From: Sedimentitalea sp042687825
GTDB taxonomy: Bacteria > Pseudomonadota > Alphaproteobacteria > Rhodobacterales > Rhodobacteraceae
Direction: 5' to 3'
NCBI RefSeq assembly: GCF_042687825.1
Contig: NZ_JBHUQE010000027.1
Span: 1-36,064 of the forward strand
Length of the DNA: 36,064 nt
Both the position numbers and the translations under genes were made by a program. A model generated the notes under the pieces. That model was not told the origin of the DNA. It did not search any database and saw only the letters and a program-made list of their open reading frames with translations. The stretch's first letter is position 1. Every line of letters starts with the position of its first letter. This document shows, in pieces, positions 28,961 to 36,064 of the stretch.

Positions 28961-29887
28961 TCCGAATTGCCACGTTCGGTCTGCCACAGGCAGTAGGCGG
29001 CCATGCGCCAATGATACCAAGGCTGCAATGCGCGAAACCGGCCTACGGTATCCGCGTCCGGATAGGCGCGCAAAAAGGCTTCCGTCTCGCATGGGCGCAA
29101 TGGCGCACCGCGATAAAGGTGCTGCATGGCCGGCGAGGTGAAAATGGCCAGATCCTCGCACGGGTCGCCCAGCGCCGGACACTGCCAGTCGATCAGAATG
29201 GCCCGCCCGGCGCGGACCAGAATGTTGCCGGGAACCGGGTCGCCATGCAGAAAACACCGGCGACCGGATGCCGGAACCGTACCGCTCGGGGCCAATGCCG
29301 CAACGACCCGGCGACCCTGCGGCGTGCAATCCGCCAGAATCATGCGGGTCTGATCCGACAGCGCGCGGCTGCCATCGGGTGCGGTTCGCAGATCATCTGG
29401 AGCCGGCAGCCTGTGCAGATCGGCCAGAACCTTGGCCACCAGAGCCGGGTCTTCCTGCCAGGGCGTTCCCCGGTCGTGATCATAGATCACCCATTCACAG
29501 CCATCAGATCTGCCTGCGGCAACCGGGTCCGGTGCAACCCCGGTTCCAGCCAACCGCTGCAGGCAGGCAGATTCANACCAGAGCCGGGTCTTCCTGCCAG
29601 GGCGTTCCCCGGTCGTGATCATAGATCACCCATTCACAGCCATCAGATCTGCCTGCGGCAACCGGGTCCGGTGCAACCCCGGTTCCAGCCAACCGCTGCA
29701 GGCAGGCAGATTCATGATGCGGATGGTTCGGAAACAGAGGATTGGCGATTTCATCGGAAAACAGCTTTAGAACCCGGTCGCCGAGATCGTTGTGAATGCG
29801 CCAGACCTGGTTGGTGCGCCCCCCGTGTAAAACCGTGAATCGATCACCCGCGCAGATCAGACCGACCTGACGCAGATCCGACAGCAC
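28900..29887 (-). CDS. APH/choline-kinase-like phosphotransferase, split by assembly duplication
   Basis: As given, the gene breaks into two minus-strand frames. A perfect 138-bp duplication around a single N (29576) explains this: deleting 139 bases restores one frame of 282 residues. The rebuilt protein has a kinase-like fold of the aminoglycoside phosphotransferase/choline kinase group: HGGRTNQVWRI near the N-terminus, LHGDPVPGNILV (His168, Asp170, Asn175) as catalytic loop, LIDWQ (Asp187) as metal-binding motif. Substrate is unknown; a choline or sugar-like alcohol is possible. Start is a GTG (29887) with no good ribosome site. It follows flgD after 108 bp on the same strand. Confidence 0.75.
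29438..29575. repeat. 138-bp duplication, copy 1
   Basis: Identical to 29577-29714 at all 138 positions and separated from it by one N. It ends exactly at the N, the pattern of overlapping contig ends joined by a placeholder base. Probably not biological. Confidence 0.9.
29577..29714. repeat. 138-bp duplication, copy 2
   Basis: Second identical copy, beginning directly after the N. Collapsing one copy with the N restores the phosphotransferase frame. Confidence 0.9.
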
Positions 29888-29995
29888 GGATGCGGGAGGA
29901 ATGAAAGTCGAATGTTTCAGGCGGCGGCTCCGGTTTGCGCACTGGCGAATGCCAGCGCCTTCCGCTCACCGATACAGCAATTTGGCCCCGCCGCG

Positions 29996-30670
29996 TCAAC
30001 TGCCCTCGCGCAAGGCGGTGACAGATGTGGCCGGCACGGCCTGTCCGCCCTCGAATATCAACATGACCGCGTTGTTCTGCACCTGCGCCTCGGCGATTCG
30101 CCCATAAACTTCTGTCGGCCCGGACTTGATTGTCTTTCCCCCGCTCAAACTTTCGACCGAGAAAGAGTATGTGCCGTTTGGAAAAGGTTGGCCGTTGCCA
30201 TCCACACCCGCCCACTGAATCGGTTCGGCCTGGGTCGGAATCTGCTGCCTCTGCACTTCCTTGCCGGTCGTGTCTGTGACCACCAAAAAGGCCTTCTCCG
30301 CCGTCCGGGCAGGATTGGGCGAAACCGTGATCGGGCTGCCATCAAACGCAATCGGCGTTTCCGCCCGTGCTTCCATGCCGACCCAACCGGCCAGCGAAGC
30401 CATGCTCGACTGGTCCATCTGGCCGGACAACAGGGTCAATGTGTCGTTGGTCTTGACCTGTTGCTCGACCATTGAGAATTGCGCCAGCTGGGCCGCATAT
30501 TCGGTCGAATCGATCGGTTCCAGCGGATCCTGATAGCGCGCCTGTGCGGTCAACATCTTGAGAAAGGTTTCGAAATCGGATGCCAGTCCGCTGGGCTTGG
30601 CAGATGCGGGTGATTTTGCGGGGGTCGTCGCCGATGCGGCTGTCGTCGCGGCGGTACTGCTGTCAATCAT
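29996..30670 (-). CDS. flgD: flagellar hook capping protein FlgD
   Basis: A 224-residue scaffold that caps the growing hook and guides FlgE assembly. N-terminal FLKMLTAQARYQDPLEPIDSTEYAAQLAQFS is the FlgD signature, followed by VEQQ and the beta-rich FLG-D C-terminal domain with PNGTYSF. Low-complexity Ala/Thr/Ser N-terminus is common. It begins 3 bp after the fliK stop, so fliK-flgD is an operon. A GCGCTGGC/GCCAGTGC hairpin follows in the 108-bp gap. Confidence 0.95.
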   Translation of the reverse strand: MIDSSTAATTAASATTPAKSPASAKPSGLASDFETFLKMLTAQARYQDPLEPIDSTEYAAQLAQFSMVEQQVKTNDTLTLLSGQMDQSSMASLAGWVGMEARAETPIAFDGSPITVSPNPARTAEKAFLVVTDTTGKEVQRQQIPTQAEPIQWAGVDGNGQPFPNGTYSFSVESLSGGKTIKSGPTEVYGRIAEAQVQNNAVMLIFEGGQAVPATSVTALREGS

Positions 30671-30673
30671 GGC

Positions 30674-32353
30674 TCACAATCTCAGATCGAGCCCGGTCGA
30701 GACCAGGCGGGTGGGAGTAGGGTTCGGGTTGGAGTCCGTTTCTTCAGACATGATACAGGTCGAATCGGTCGATTCCTCTGCGGTCCGGTCTGCGCCCGAA
30801 TCGCCATTGCCGAACTGAAAAGACGTGTTTTCATACCCCAGTTGCTGGAATTCCTGCGCAAGCTGATCGATATGGCGGCGCATCAGGTCCAAGGTCTCGG
30901 GGCGTTCGGACTGAATAACCACCGTCACTCCGGTCTCCGAAGTCGTGAGCGCCATCCTGACACGACCCAGCTCCTGCGGATTCAATGATATTTCGACCGG
31001 TTTTCCCGGCTGACGGACAAAGACCTCAACAGCCTGAGCAGCTGCGTTGCGCACCGAGTCGCTGCGCTGGAACCCCAAATCCGTGTTGGTTGACCAGGTT
31101 TGCGGTGCCACCGGATCGATCCGAATGGCCGACCCCGCCAGTGCGTCGCGACCGGGTTGCATCGCGTCGCCCAACGACACGTCACTGTCCGGCAAGCCAA
31201 GGTGGGTTCCGATCGCCCTGGCTCCAGGCTCGGCTGTCGCAGTCTGGCGCATCGGCAGCACAAGGCCCGACGCAACCGGTTCACCGCCCGCACGCGGCGC
31301 ACCACTTGCCAAAGCCGTGGCACTAGCGAGCTCGGAATTTTCCGCCTTGGAACCTTTAAATTGGGCCGCCGGATCAACATCGGATTGCGCGGCAGCCACC
31401 CGAGCCGCCATCACCGTTTCCGCCATCATGGGACGGCGCGTAATTGACGCCGGATCGGCGGCGGCCAAGGCCTTTTCCTTTGCTCCAGGTGGACCTTCTT
31501 GTGGAGCGGGACTCGCCAGTTCAGGCGCGATCGCCTTGCCGGATCGGTCAGAATTCACGGACCCCGCAGATTGTTCGTCTGCCTGCGCACCGCCCAGAGA
31601 GGTTGTGGACGTGGGAAGGGTCAACGTTTTTTCTCTGGTCTCTGGCGTTGTGCCGGGCAAATCCGTGGCGGCAGAAGAAGGAACTGTTGTCAATGCGGAG
31701 CCTGGGATTAGCCCGCTGTTGTTGCGACTATCCTGGGTCGTCGTGCTATTTTGCTCGAAATCGGCTTCGACAATCTGCATTTGATCTGAGGACCGCAGCA
31801 AAGTCTCGGAGCCTTCAGACACTCTCTGATCGCTCCGCACGAGGTCGGCCGTGTTTACCGATCTCTGGCTGGACGGTGATGCCGCATCCGCAGCGATGCG
31901 GACGCGATCCCCCGACGCATTCTCAAGCATTTCCTGCGGCGCTTCTGATGAGTCACGAAAGTCAGCCTGCGGGCCCGTCGAGGTAAGCTCTGTAAGCTTG
32001 GAATCTGGTTCGGCCTGGCCGGCTGGCACGGCCAGGCCGGATTGGATGTTTTCCGGAATATCGGACTCTGCCCCTGCAGGCACAGAACCTGCAACTTCCT
32101 GTTCCGGTTCGGCTTCACCCAACTTTTTAGATGCGACGTCCGCATTCTCGTCCTCGGCGCCCTCGGTCACATCCGAGGTTTCCGCGGTCTCCACGAGCGC
32201 GTCGGTCTTTCCCTGCGAATTCTCGGATTCCCGGTGAAACAGGGCACCAAAGGACATGCCCTGCTTGGCTGCCGATTCCGTTGTTTCGGGTAGAACCGGA
32301 CTTGATGCCGGTGAGTCGCCGGTTTTCGACAACGACAGGAAATTGATATGCAT
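30674..32353 (-). CDS. fliK: flagellar hook-length control protein FliK
   Basis: A 559-residue secreted ruler that sets hook length and switches the export apparatus to filament substrates. The N-terminal two thirds is long, acidic and low in complexity, as usual in FliK. The C-terminal Flg_hook domain is clear: GKPVEISLNPQELGRVRMAL, TVVIQSERPETLDLMRRHID, LAQEFQQLGY. The ATG at 32353 (MHINFLSL) with GGGG upstream is chosen; the 85-residue upstream extension overlaps the divergent flgJ-like gene in the opposite frame and is unlikely. Confidence 0.9.
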   Translation of the reverse strand: MHINFLSLSKTGDSPASSPVLPETTESAAKQGMSFGALFHRESENSQGKTDALVETAETSDVTEGAEDENADVASKKLGEAEPEQEVAGSVPAGAESDIPENIQSGLAVPAGQAEPDSKLTELTSTGPQADFRDSSEAPQEMLENASGDRVRIAADAASPSSQRSVNTADLVRSDQRVSEGSETLLRSSDQMQIVEADFEQNSTTTQDSRNNSGLIPGSALTTVPSSAATDLPGTTPETREKTLTLPTSTTSLGGAQADEQSAGSVNSDRSGKAIAPELASPAPQEGPPGAKEKALAAADPASITRRPMMAETVMAARVAAAQSDVDPAAQFKGSKAENSELASATALASGAPRAGGEPVASGLVLPMRQTATAEPGARAIGTHLGLPDSDVSLGDAMQPGRDALAGSAIRIDPVAPQTWSTNTDLGFQRSDSVRNAAAQAVEVFVRQPGKPVEISLNPQELGRVRMALTTSETGVTVVIQSERPETLDLMRRHIDQLAQEFQQLGYENTSFQFGNGDSGADRTAEESTDSTCIMSEETDSNPNPTPTRLVSTGLDLRL

Positions 32354-32400
32354 GGCGCCCCGGATTTCTATCACGTTGCAGCCACTGTCAGACAAACGGG

Positions 32401-32417
32401 TTACGTATTTTTTAACC
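32401..32417 (+). promoter_or_regulatory. candidate CtrA binding site
   Basis: TTAC-N7-TTAACC in the 110-bp region between divergent fliK and the flgJ-like gene differs at one base from the CtrA pattern TTAA-N7-TTAA and keeps the trailing CC. CtrA controls motility in several Roseobacter-group bacteria. Prediction only. Confidence 0.4.
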
Positions 32418-32463
32418 GGATTCGACCGATGCTTGGAAATATCCGAGCAATTCGAGGCAATCC

Positions 32464-32745
32464 ATGGATCCGATCTCTTCCACATCACCCCCCGGTTTGG
32501 CCGCCGCATCAAAACAGGACCCGCTACGCGAGGCGGCGACAGAACTCGAAGCGGCGTTTTTGACAGAAATGCTGAAATCCGCCGGTCTGGGCAAAAGCCG
32601 CGACTCAATGGGGGGCGGAGCCGGAGAAGACCAGTTCGGCTCGTTTCTCGTACGGGCTCAGGCAGAACAGATTGCCCGCACCGGCGGGATCGGCCTGGCC
32701 GAATCTCTTTTTAACGCCCTGAAGGAGGCAGAGAATGACAAATGA
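32464..32745 (+). CDS. FlgJ-like rod-binding protein (lacks muramidase domain)
   Basis: A 93-residue protein matching the N-terminal rod-binding domain of FlgJ: ATELEAAFLTEMLKSAG and the GEDQFGSFLVRAQAEQIARTGGIGLAESLF region. E. coli FlgJ has a peptidoglycan hydrolase domain after this, absent here; alphaproteobacteria typically carry only the rod domain and use a separate lytic enzyme. It overlaps flgN by 11 bp. Confidence 0.88.
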   Translation: MDPISSTSPPGLAAASKQDPLREAATELEAAFLTEMLKSAGLGKSRDSMGGGAGEDQFGSFLVRAQAEQIARTGGIGLAESLFNALKEAENDK

Positions 32746-33094
32746 AAATCCCCAGGACCTTATCGAACGGTTGGATGATCTGCTCGACCAGGAACGCCAG
32801 GCCCTGATCGCGGGCGATCTCGAGCGAATCGGCGAACTGATGCTGATAAAGGAAGACCTGATAGGGAAAATCAACGCCCTTGAGGCGGTCGAGCAAGGTC
32901 GTCTTGACACCTTGCAGGAAAAGGTGACCCGAAATCAGGCGCTGCTGACCAGCGCGCTGGACGGTATTCGCGCAGTCGCCAACCGTATGGCCGATCTGCG
33001 CCGGGTCCGTGCAGGTCTGGAAACCTATGACCGCAGAGGACAGAAACGAATCTTTGGAACCGCGACCGAGACAAGCGTCGAGAAACGGGCCTGA
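32735..33094 (+). CDS. flgN: FlgN family flagellar export chaperone
   Basis: A 119-residue, mostly alpha-helical coiled-coil protein of FlgN type, which escorts hook-filament junction proteins FlgK and FlgL to the export gate. Helix pattern LIERLDDLLDQERQALIAGDLERIGELMLIKEDLI fits the family start. AAGGAGG precedes the ATG, and the start overlaps the preceding stop by 11 bp, showing coupling. The family is divergent, so the name is less secure than the fold. Confidence 0.75.
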   Translation: MTNENPQDLIERLDDLLDQERQALIAGDLERIGELMLIKEDLIGKINALEAVEQGRLDTLQEKVTRNQALLTSALDGIRAVANRMADLRRVRAGLETYDRRGQKRIFGTATETSVEKRA

Positions 33095-33135
33095 CGTCGA
33101 ATTGAAACAAATGCGAACAAAGCTTCGGACCCGGT

Positions 33136-33205
33136 TTAGGACTCCATTAGCACTTGGCATCCCATTGTGACGGTGCACTTCAAGACGAGGTGGCGCGAAG
33201 CCGGA
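33136..33205 (+). promoter_or_regulatory. fliC promoter region: weak CtrA-like and sigma-28-like matches
   Basis: The 206-bp gap before fliC holds TTAG-N7-TTAG (33136-33150, 6/8 match to CtrA) and TCAAG-N15-GCCGGA (33180-33205), a partial match to the FliA pattern. A CCGCC/GGCGG hairpin follows near 33241-33258 in the probable leader, where FlbT-type control could act. All are suggestive only. Confidence 0.25.
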
Positions 33206-33300
33206 CGACCGGTGATCGCATTGGTCAGAAGACGTTTAGTCCGCCTCACCGGGCGGGGATGCAACCGGGCGAAACGGCCCTATGACTTAAGGAAAATGCT

Positions 33301-34146
33301 ATGTCCAGCATTCTGACGAACAACAGTGCAATGGTCGCACTGCAGACCCTGAAATCGATCAACTCCAACCTGGCCAAGACTCAGGACCAGATCTCGACCG
33401 GCAAGGATATCGCGAGCGCCAAGGACGGGTCCGCCGTCTGGGCGATCTCCAAAGTGATGGAATCCGATGTGGCCGGTTTCAAGGCAGTGTCTGACTCGCT
33501 GTCGCTGGGTGAATCCACCGTGGCCGTTGCCTCGGCCGGCGCCGAGCAGGTTGTCAACGTTCTGAAAGATATCAAGCAACTCGCCATCTCTGCCACCAGC
33601 GAAAACGTCGATCACGCGAAAATTCAAGCCGATATCGACGAGCGTGTCGCCCAAGTGGCGTCCATTATCGGTGCGGCTCAATTCAACGGCGCAAACCTTT
33701 TGGCAACCGACGTGGACGGCAATGGCGCGACCAGCCTGTCAATTACTTCTTCGCTTGACCGAGTCGGTACCGCTGCACCGACCACCTCTTCGATCACAGT
33801 GGCAACGGTTGATTTCGAAGCGGATATCGATCTGGCGACCGATCTGACGGCAATCACCGACACAGCAACGGCCGCGACCGCGCTGGGCGAGATCGAAGCC
33901 TTCCTGACGACGGCGATTGATGGCGCCGCTGCACTGGGTGCCTCGGCCAAACGGATCCAGGACCAGAATTCCTTTGTGGGCAAACTTTCGGATGCGATGA
34001 AAATCGGCATCGGTGCTTTGGTAGATGCCGACATGGAAGAGGCGTCTTCCCGCCTGCAGGCGCTGCAGACACAACAACAGCTGGGCGTTCAGGCCCTGTC
34101 CATCGCCAACCAGGCGCCGCAGACCATCCTGTCGCTGTTCCGCTAA
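33301..34146 (+). CDS. fliC: flagellin
   Basis: A 281-residue flagellin that polymerises into the filament. The N-terminal D0/D1 (SSILTNNSAMVALQTLKSINSNLAKTQDQISTG) and C-terminal (QDQNSFVGKLSDAMKIGIGALVDADMEEASSRLQALQTQQQLGVQALSIANQAPQ split across helices) domains are conserved; the central variable part is short, rich in Ala/Thr, as in many alphaproteobacterial flagellins. AAGGA lies 9 bases before the ATG. Own transcription unit probable, since a strong terminator follows. Only one flagellin gene is present in this window. Confidence 0.96.
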   Translation: MSSILTNNSAMVALQTLKSINSNLAKTQDQISTGKDIASAKDGSAVWAISKVMESDVAGFKAVSDSLSLGESTVAVASAGAEQVVNVLKDIKQLAISATSENVDHAKIQADIDERVAQVASIIGAAQFNGANLLATDVDGNGATSLSITSSLDRVGTAAPTTSSITVATVDFEADIDLATDLTAITDTATAATALGEIEAFLTTAIDGAAALGASAKRIQDQNSFVGKLSDAMKIGIGALVDADMEEASSRLQALQTQQQLGVQALSIANQAPQTILSLFR

Positions 34147-34153
34147 ATGGATC

Positions 34154-34186
34154 GGCCGGAGCGCGACGCGCTCCGGCCTTTCTCTC
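34154..34186 (+). terminator. fliC terminator
   Basis: GGCCGGAGCGC (34154-34164) pairs with GCGCTCCGGCC (34168-34178), an 11-bp perfect stem, followed by TTTCTCTCT. It should limit read-through from the abundant fliC transcript into flaF. Confidence 0.85.
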
Positions 34187-34213
34187 TGACTATCAAATTC
34201 GTGAGGACATGAC

Positions 34214-34585
34214 TTGAACGCTCTTTCACAAGCGCATCGCGCCTATTCGGCAGTCTCGGCACCAACCCGGACAGCGCGCGGAACAGAATACGAAGCCGTG
34301 GCCCGCATCACGACCCGAATCCGGTCGGCATATGAAAAGGGTCCTGCCGGGTTTCCGGCGCTTGCAGCAGCCTTGCACGACAATCGCAAACTGTGGAACA
34401 TCTTTGCGACTGATGTTGCAGACGCCGGCAATCCGCTTCCCAAGGACCTGAAGGCGCGGCTGTTCTACCTCGCGGAATTTACGAACCAACACACCAGCAA
34501 GGTTCTGGCGCGTCAGGCGTCGATACAACCATTGCTAGAGATCAACACGGCCATCCTGCGTGGCCTGCGCAGCGGAAAGGCCTGA
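34214..34585 (+). CDS. flaF: FlaF, flagellin biosynthesis regulator
   Basis: A 123-residue member of the FlaF family. In Caulobacter FlaF is needed for flagellin translation and secretion and works with FlbT. Motifs: NALSQAHRAYSAV at the N-terminus, LHDNRKLWNIFATDVAD and the C-terminal SILPLLEINTAILRGL-like helix. It starts with TTG (34214); GAGGA is seven bases upstream, and no ATG in frame is near, so the rare start looks real and may keep expression low. Next gene flbT begins 2 bases after its stop. Confidence 0.9.
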   Translation: MNALSQAHRAYSAVSAPTRTARGTEYEAVARITTRIRSAYEKGPAGFPALAAALHDNRKLWNIFATDVADAGNPLPKDLKARLFYLAEFTNQHTSKVLARQASIQPLLEINTAILRGLRSGKA

Positions 34586-34586
34586 C

Positions 34587-34991
34587 ATGAGTGGATTGGT
34601 ACTGAAACTGGCGCCTAAGGAACGGGTTTTGATCAATGGCGCCGTGATCGAAAACGGCGATCGGCGCAGTCGACTGTCCATCGTGACACCAGATGCAAAA
34701 ATCCTGCGACTAAGGGATGCCATACATCCCGACGAGGCGAACACGCCGGTTCGCCGGGTCTGCTATGCGGCGCAATTGATCCTGACGGGCGACTGCGATC
34801 CTGAATCCGCACGTTATTCTCTTTTGCGTCGGATCGAGGAATTGAGTCAGGTCTTTACCGATCCCGACAGCCGGGCGTCTCTGACCGAAGCAACCGAGTC
34901 CCTGATTCAGGAACATCACTATAAATGCCTAAAAGCGCTTCGGAAGCTCCTTCCCCGCGAAGATCGTCTTATCGCGGCGCGCCCATCATGA
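34587..34991 (+). CDS. flbT: FlbT, flagellin mRNA regulator
   Basis: A 134-residue FlbT protein. In Caulobacter FlbT binds flagellin mRNA 5' regions and promotes decay when the hook is incomplete; in other alphaproteobacteria it may activate. Start MSGLVLKLAPKERVLINGAVIENGDRRSRL is the family signature. ATG 34587 chosen with AAAGG upstream; an upstream frame start is inside flaF. Its stop overlaps the next start (ATGA). Confidence 0.93.
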   Translation: MSGLVLKLAPKERVLINGAVIENGDRRSRLSIVTPDAKILRLRDAIHPDEANTPVRRVCYAAQLILTGDCDPESARYSLLRRIEELSQVFTDPDSRASLTEATESLIQEHHYKCLKALRKLLPREDRLIAARPS

Positions 34992-35788
34992 GTTTTCAGC
35001 CGATCGTTCCAAGCACAGGCCTGGTGGGCTGGCGGTTCCTGCAGCGCACGTATGACGCCCAGTTTGAGGCCTTCAACGCCTCAGCCAAATTGCAACGCGA
35101 TACCGAATACTTCGACGAAAAGATCGGCGACATAAGAACTGCAGAAGACCTGGTAAAAGATCGTCGACTTCTAAGCGTCGCCCTGGGTGCCTTCGGTCTG
35201 CAGGATGACATCAACAACCGTTTCTTTATCCAGAAAATCCTTGAGGATGGAACAAACAATGATGATGCGCTGGCCAACAAGCTGACGGATGACCGGTACC
35301 AGAAACTCAGCAAGGCTTTTGGTTTCGGTCCTGGCGAAACCCGAACGACAATGAACACCGAAAAGATGGCCGAAGTCCGGGATCTTTATCGCACCCAAAG
35401 CTTTGAAGTGTCCGTCGGCGAACAGGACGAAACGATGCGCATTGCGCTGTACGCCCAGCGCGAATTGCAGGCGCTGGCGAACGAAACCAGCAGTGAGAAG
35501 GCAAAGTGGTTCTCATTGATGGGCCTACCGCCTTTGCGCGCGATGTTCGAAACCGCGTTGGGTCTGCCGAAAGCTTTTGGCCAGATCGACATCGATCAGC
35601 AATACGAAATATTTCGCGGCAAGACCCAGGCGGTTAGCGGAAACAACACGGTTTCGCAATTCACGGACCCCGACCTGATAGCAGAGTTTACGAACCGCTA
35701 TCTTGTGCGCTCGCAGATAGCCGGAATGAATGCAGGAAATTCATCGGCATCCAACGCTCTGACGCTTTTGCAGTCCGCCGGGTTTTGA
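34988..35788 (+). CDS. DUF1217 flagellar cluster protein
   Basis: A 266-residue protein of the DUF1217 family, found in alphaproteobacterial flagellar clusters with no settled role. N-terminal SFQPIVPSTGLVGWRFLQRT and the repeated helical segments (FFIQKILEDG, LSKAFGF, WFSLMGLPPLRAMFETALGLPKAFG) are visible; no signal peptide or membrane helix. The start ATG overlaps the flbT stop (ATGA), so it belongs to flaF-flbT. A possible export or assembly helper, by context only. Confidence 0.85.
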   Translation: MSFQPIVPSTGLVGWRFLQRTYDAQFEAFNASAKLQRDTEYFDEKIGDIRTAEDLVKDRRLLSVALGAFGLQDDINNRFFIQKILEDGTNNDDALANKLTDDRYQKLSKAFGFGPGETRTTMNTEKMAEVRDLYRTQSFEVSVGEQDETMRIALYAQRELQALANETSSEKAKWFSLMGLPPLRAMFETALGLPKAFGQIDIDQQYEIFRGKTQAVSGNNTVSQFTDPDLIAEFTNRYLVRSQIAGMNAGNSSASNALTLLQSAGF

Positions 35789-36064
35789 CGGCCGGACACA
35801 GCGCGTTCGGCCTCTCGCCGAATGACGTGAAGAAACGCGCGCATGAGATACGAATGGCCTGGAATTGTTCGGGCATCTGTCATCACAAGGCGTTTGAAAA
35901 CAACCTGAATTATTGCGCACAGGTTTGAAAATTTGGGCAGCAGGTCCAGATTCATGAACGATTGTTGAGTGCATAGGAACATGCGATCAGGCCAACCAGG
36001 TCTGAGATCTAGGGCCTTTGAAAACTGGCTCTGTGGTCCTACACCCGAATCTAGATTTCGCCGC
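35789..36064. other. gene-free 3' end of window
   Basis: 276 bp after DUF1217 with no credible gene. A short GGCCG/CGGCC hairpin lies at about 35791-35812 and could end the flaF-flbT-DUF1217 transcript. The minus-strand frame at 35698-35982 overlaps DUF1217 and shows no family signs. A partial gene beyond 36064 cannot be excluded. Confidence 0.5.

Noticed and set aside
29438..29714. The 138-bp pair as a biological tandem repeat or CRISPR-like element
   Set aside because: Perfect identity, exact boundaries at a single N and restored frame after collapsing all favour an assembly artefact.
35698..35982. A 94-codon minus-strand frame at the window end
   Set aside because: It overlaps DUF1217 and has no ribosome site or family similarity I can see.

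Overview
The window reads as a chromosomal segment of an alphaproteobacterium of the Rhodobacteraceae (Roseobacter group). Evidence: a 16S-tRNA-Ile-tRNA-Ala-23S-5S-tRNA-fMet operon of alphaproteobacterial type, high G+C coding bias, a FlaF/FlbT flagellin-control pair, DUF1217 and FlgN flagellar genes, and many spermidine/putrescine-type ABC transporter genes. Genus and species cannot be read with confidence. The sequence contains one N (29576) flanked by a perfect 138-bp duplication, which looks like an assembly join.

Layout. 1-5900: rRNA operon on the minus strand with its terminator, processing stems, boxA and promoter. 5900-6185: a gene-free interval with a perfect DnaA box and a dense array of GANTC sites, the most unusual non-coding feature here. 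6186-9059: msrPQ (periplasmic methionine sulfoxide repair) divergent from two tandem fasciclin-domain genes. 9135-14677: clpB (minus) divergent from pyrF, then a Nudix hydrolase (minus) divergent from dinB (DNA polymerase IV with an N-terminal CxxC pair). 14751-27450: a polyamine-type island. A minus-strand ABC cassette (ATPase, binding protein, two enlarged permeases) faces away from argE; a class III aminotransferase and an FCD-type GntR regulator on the minus strand are followed by a plus-strand potFGHI-like cassette. 27593-29887: ugd and a convergent APH/choline-kinase-like phosphotransferase interrupted by the assembly join. 29996-35788: a flagellar cluster, fliK-flgD on the minus strand and flgJ-like, flgN, fliC, flaF, flbT and DUF1217 on the plus strand.

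How it works together. The two ABC cassettes probably import polyamines or related cationic amines. The aminotransferase (putrescine-pyruvate type by family and context) and the ArgE-like amidohydrolase would process them. Copies of a TTGATCAA-like palindrome before both the aminotransferase and potF suggest that the adjacent GntR protein co-controls uptake and catabolism. MsrPQ, FAS1 proteins and ClpB form a loose stress/protein-repair neighbourhood. In the flagellar block FlgN chaperones hook-filament junction proteins, FlgJ-like binds the rod, FlgD/FliK control hook assembly and length, and FlaF/FlbT control flagellin synthesis after transcription.

No wholly new multi-gene system is evident. 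The best leads are the GANTC/DnaA-box array beside the rRNA promoter, the shared GntR palindromes, the enlarged permeases of the first cassette, and a small translationally coupled ORF before argE.
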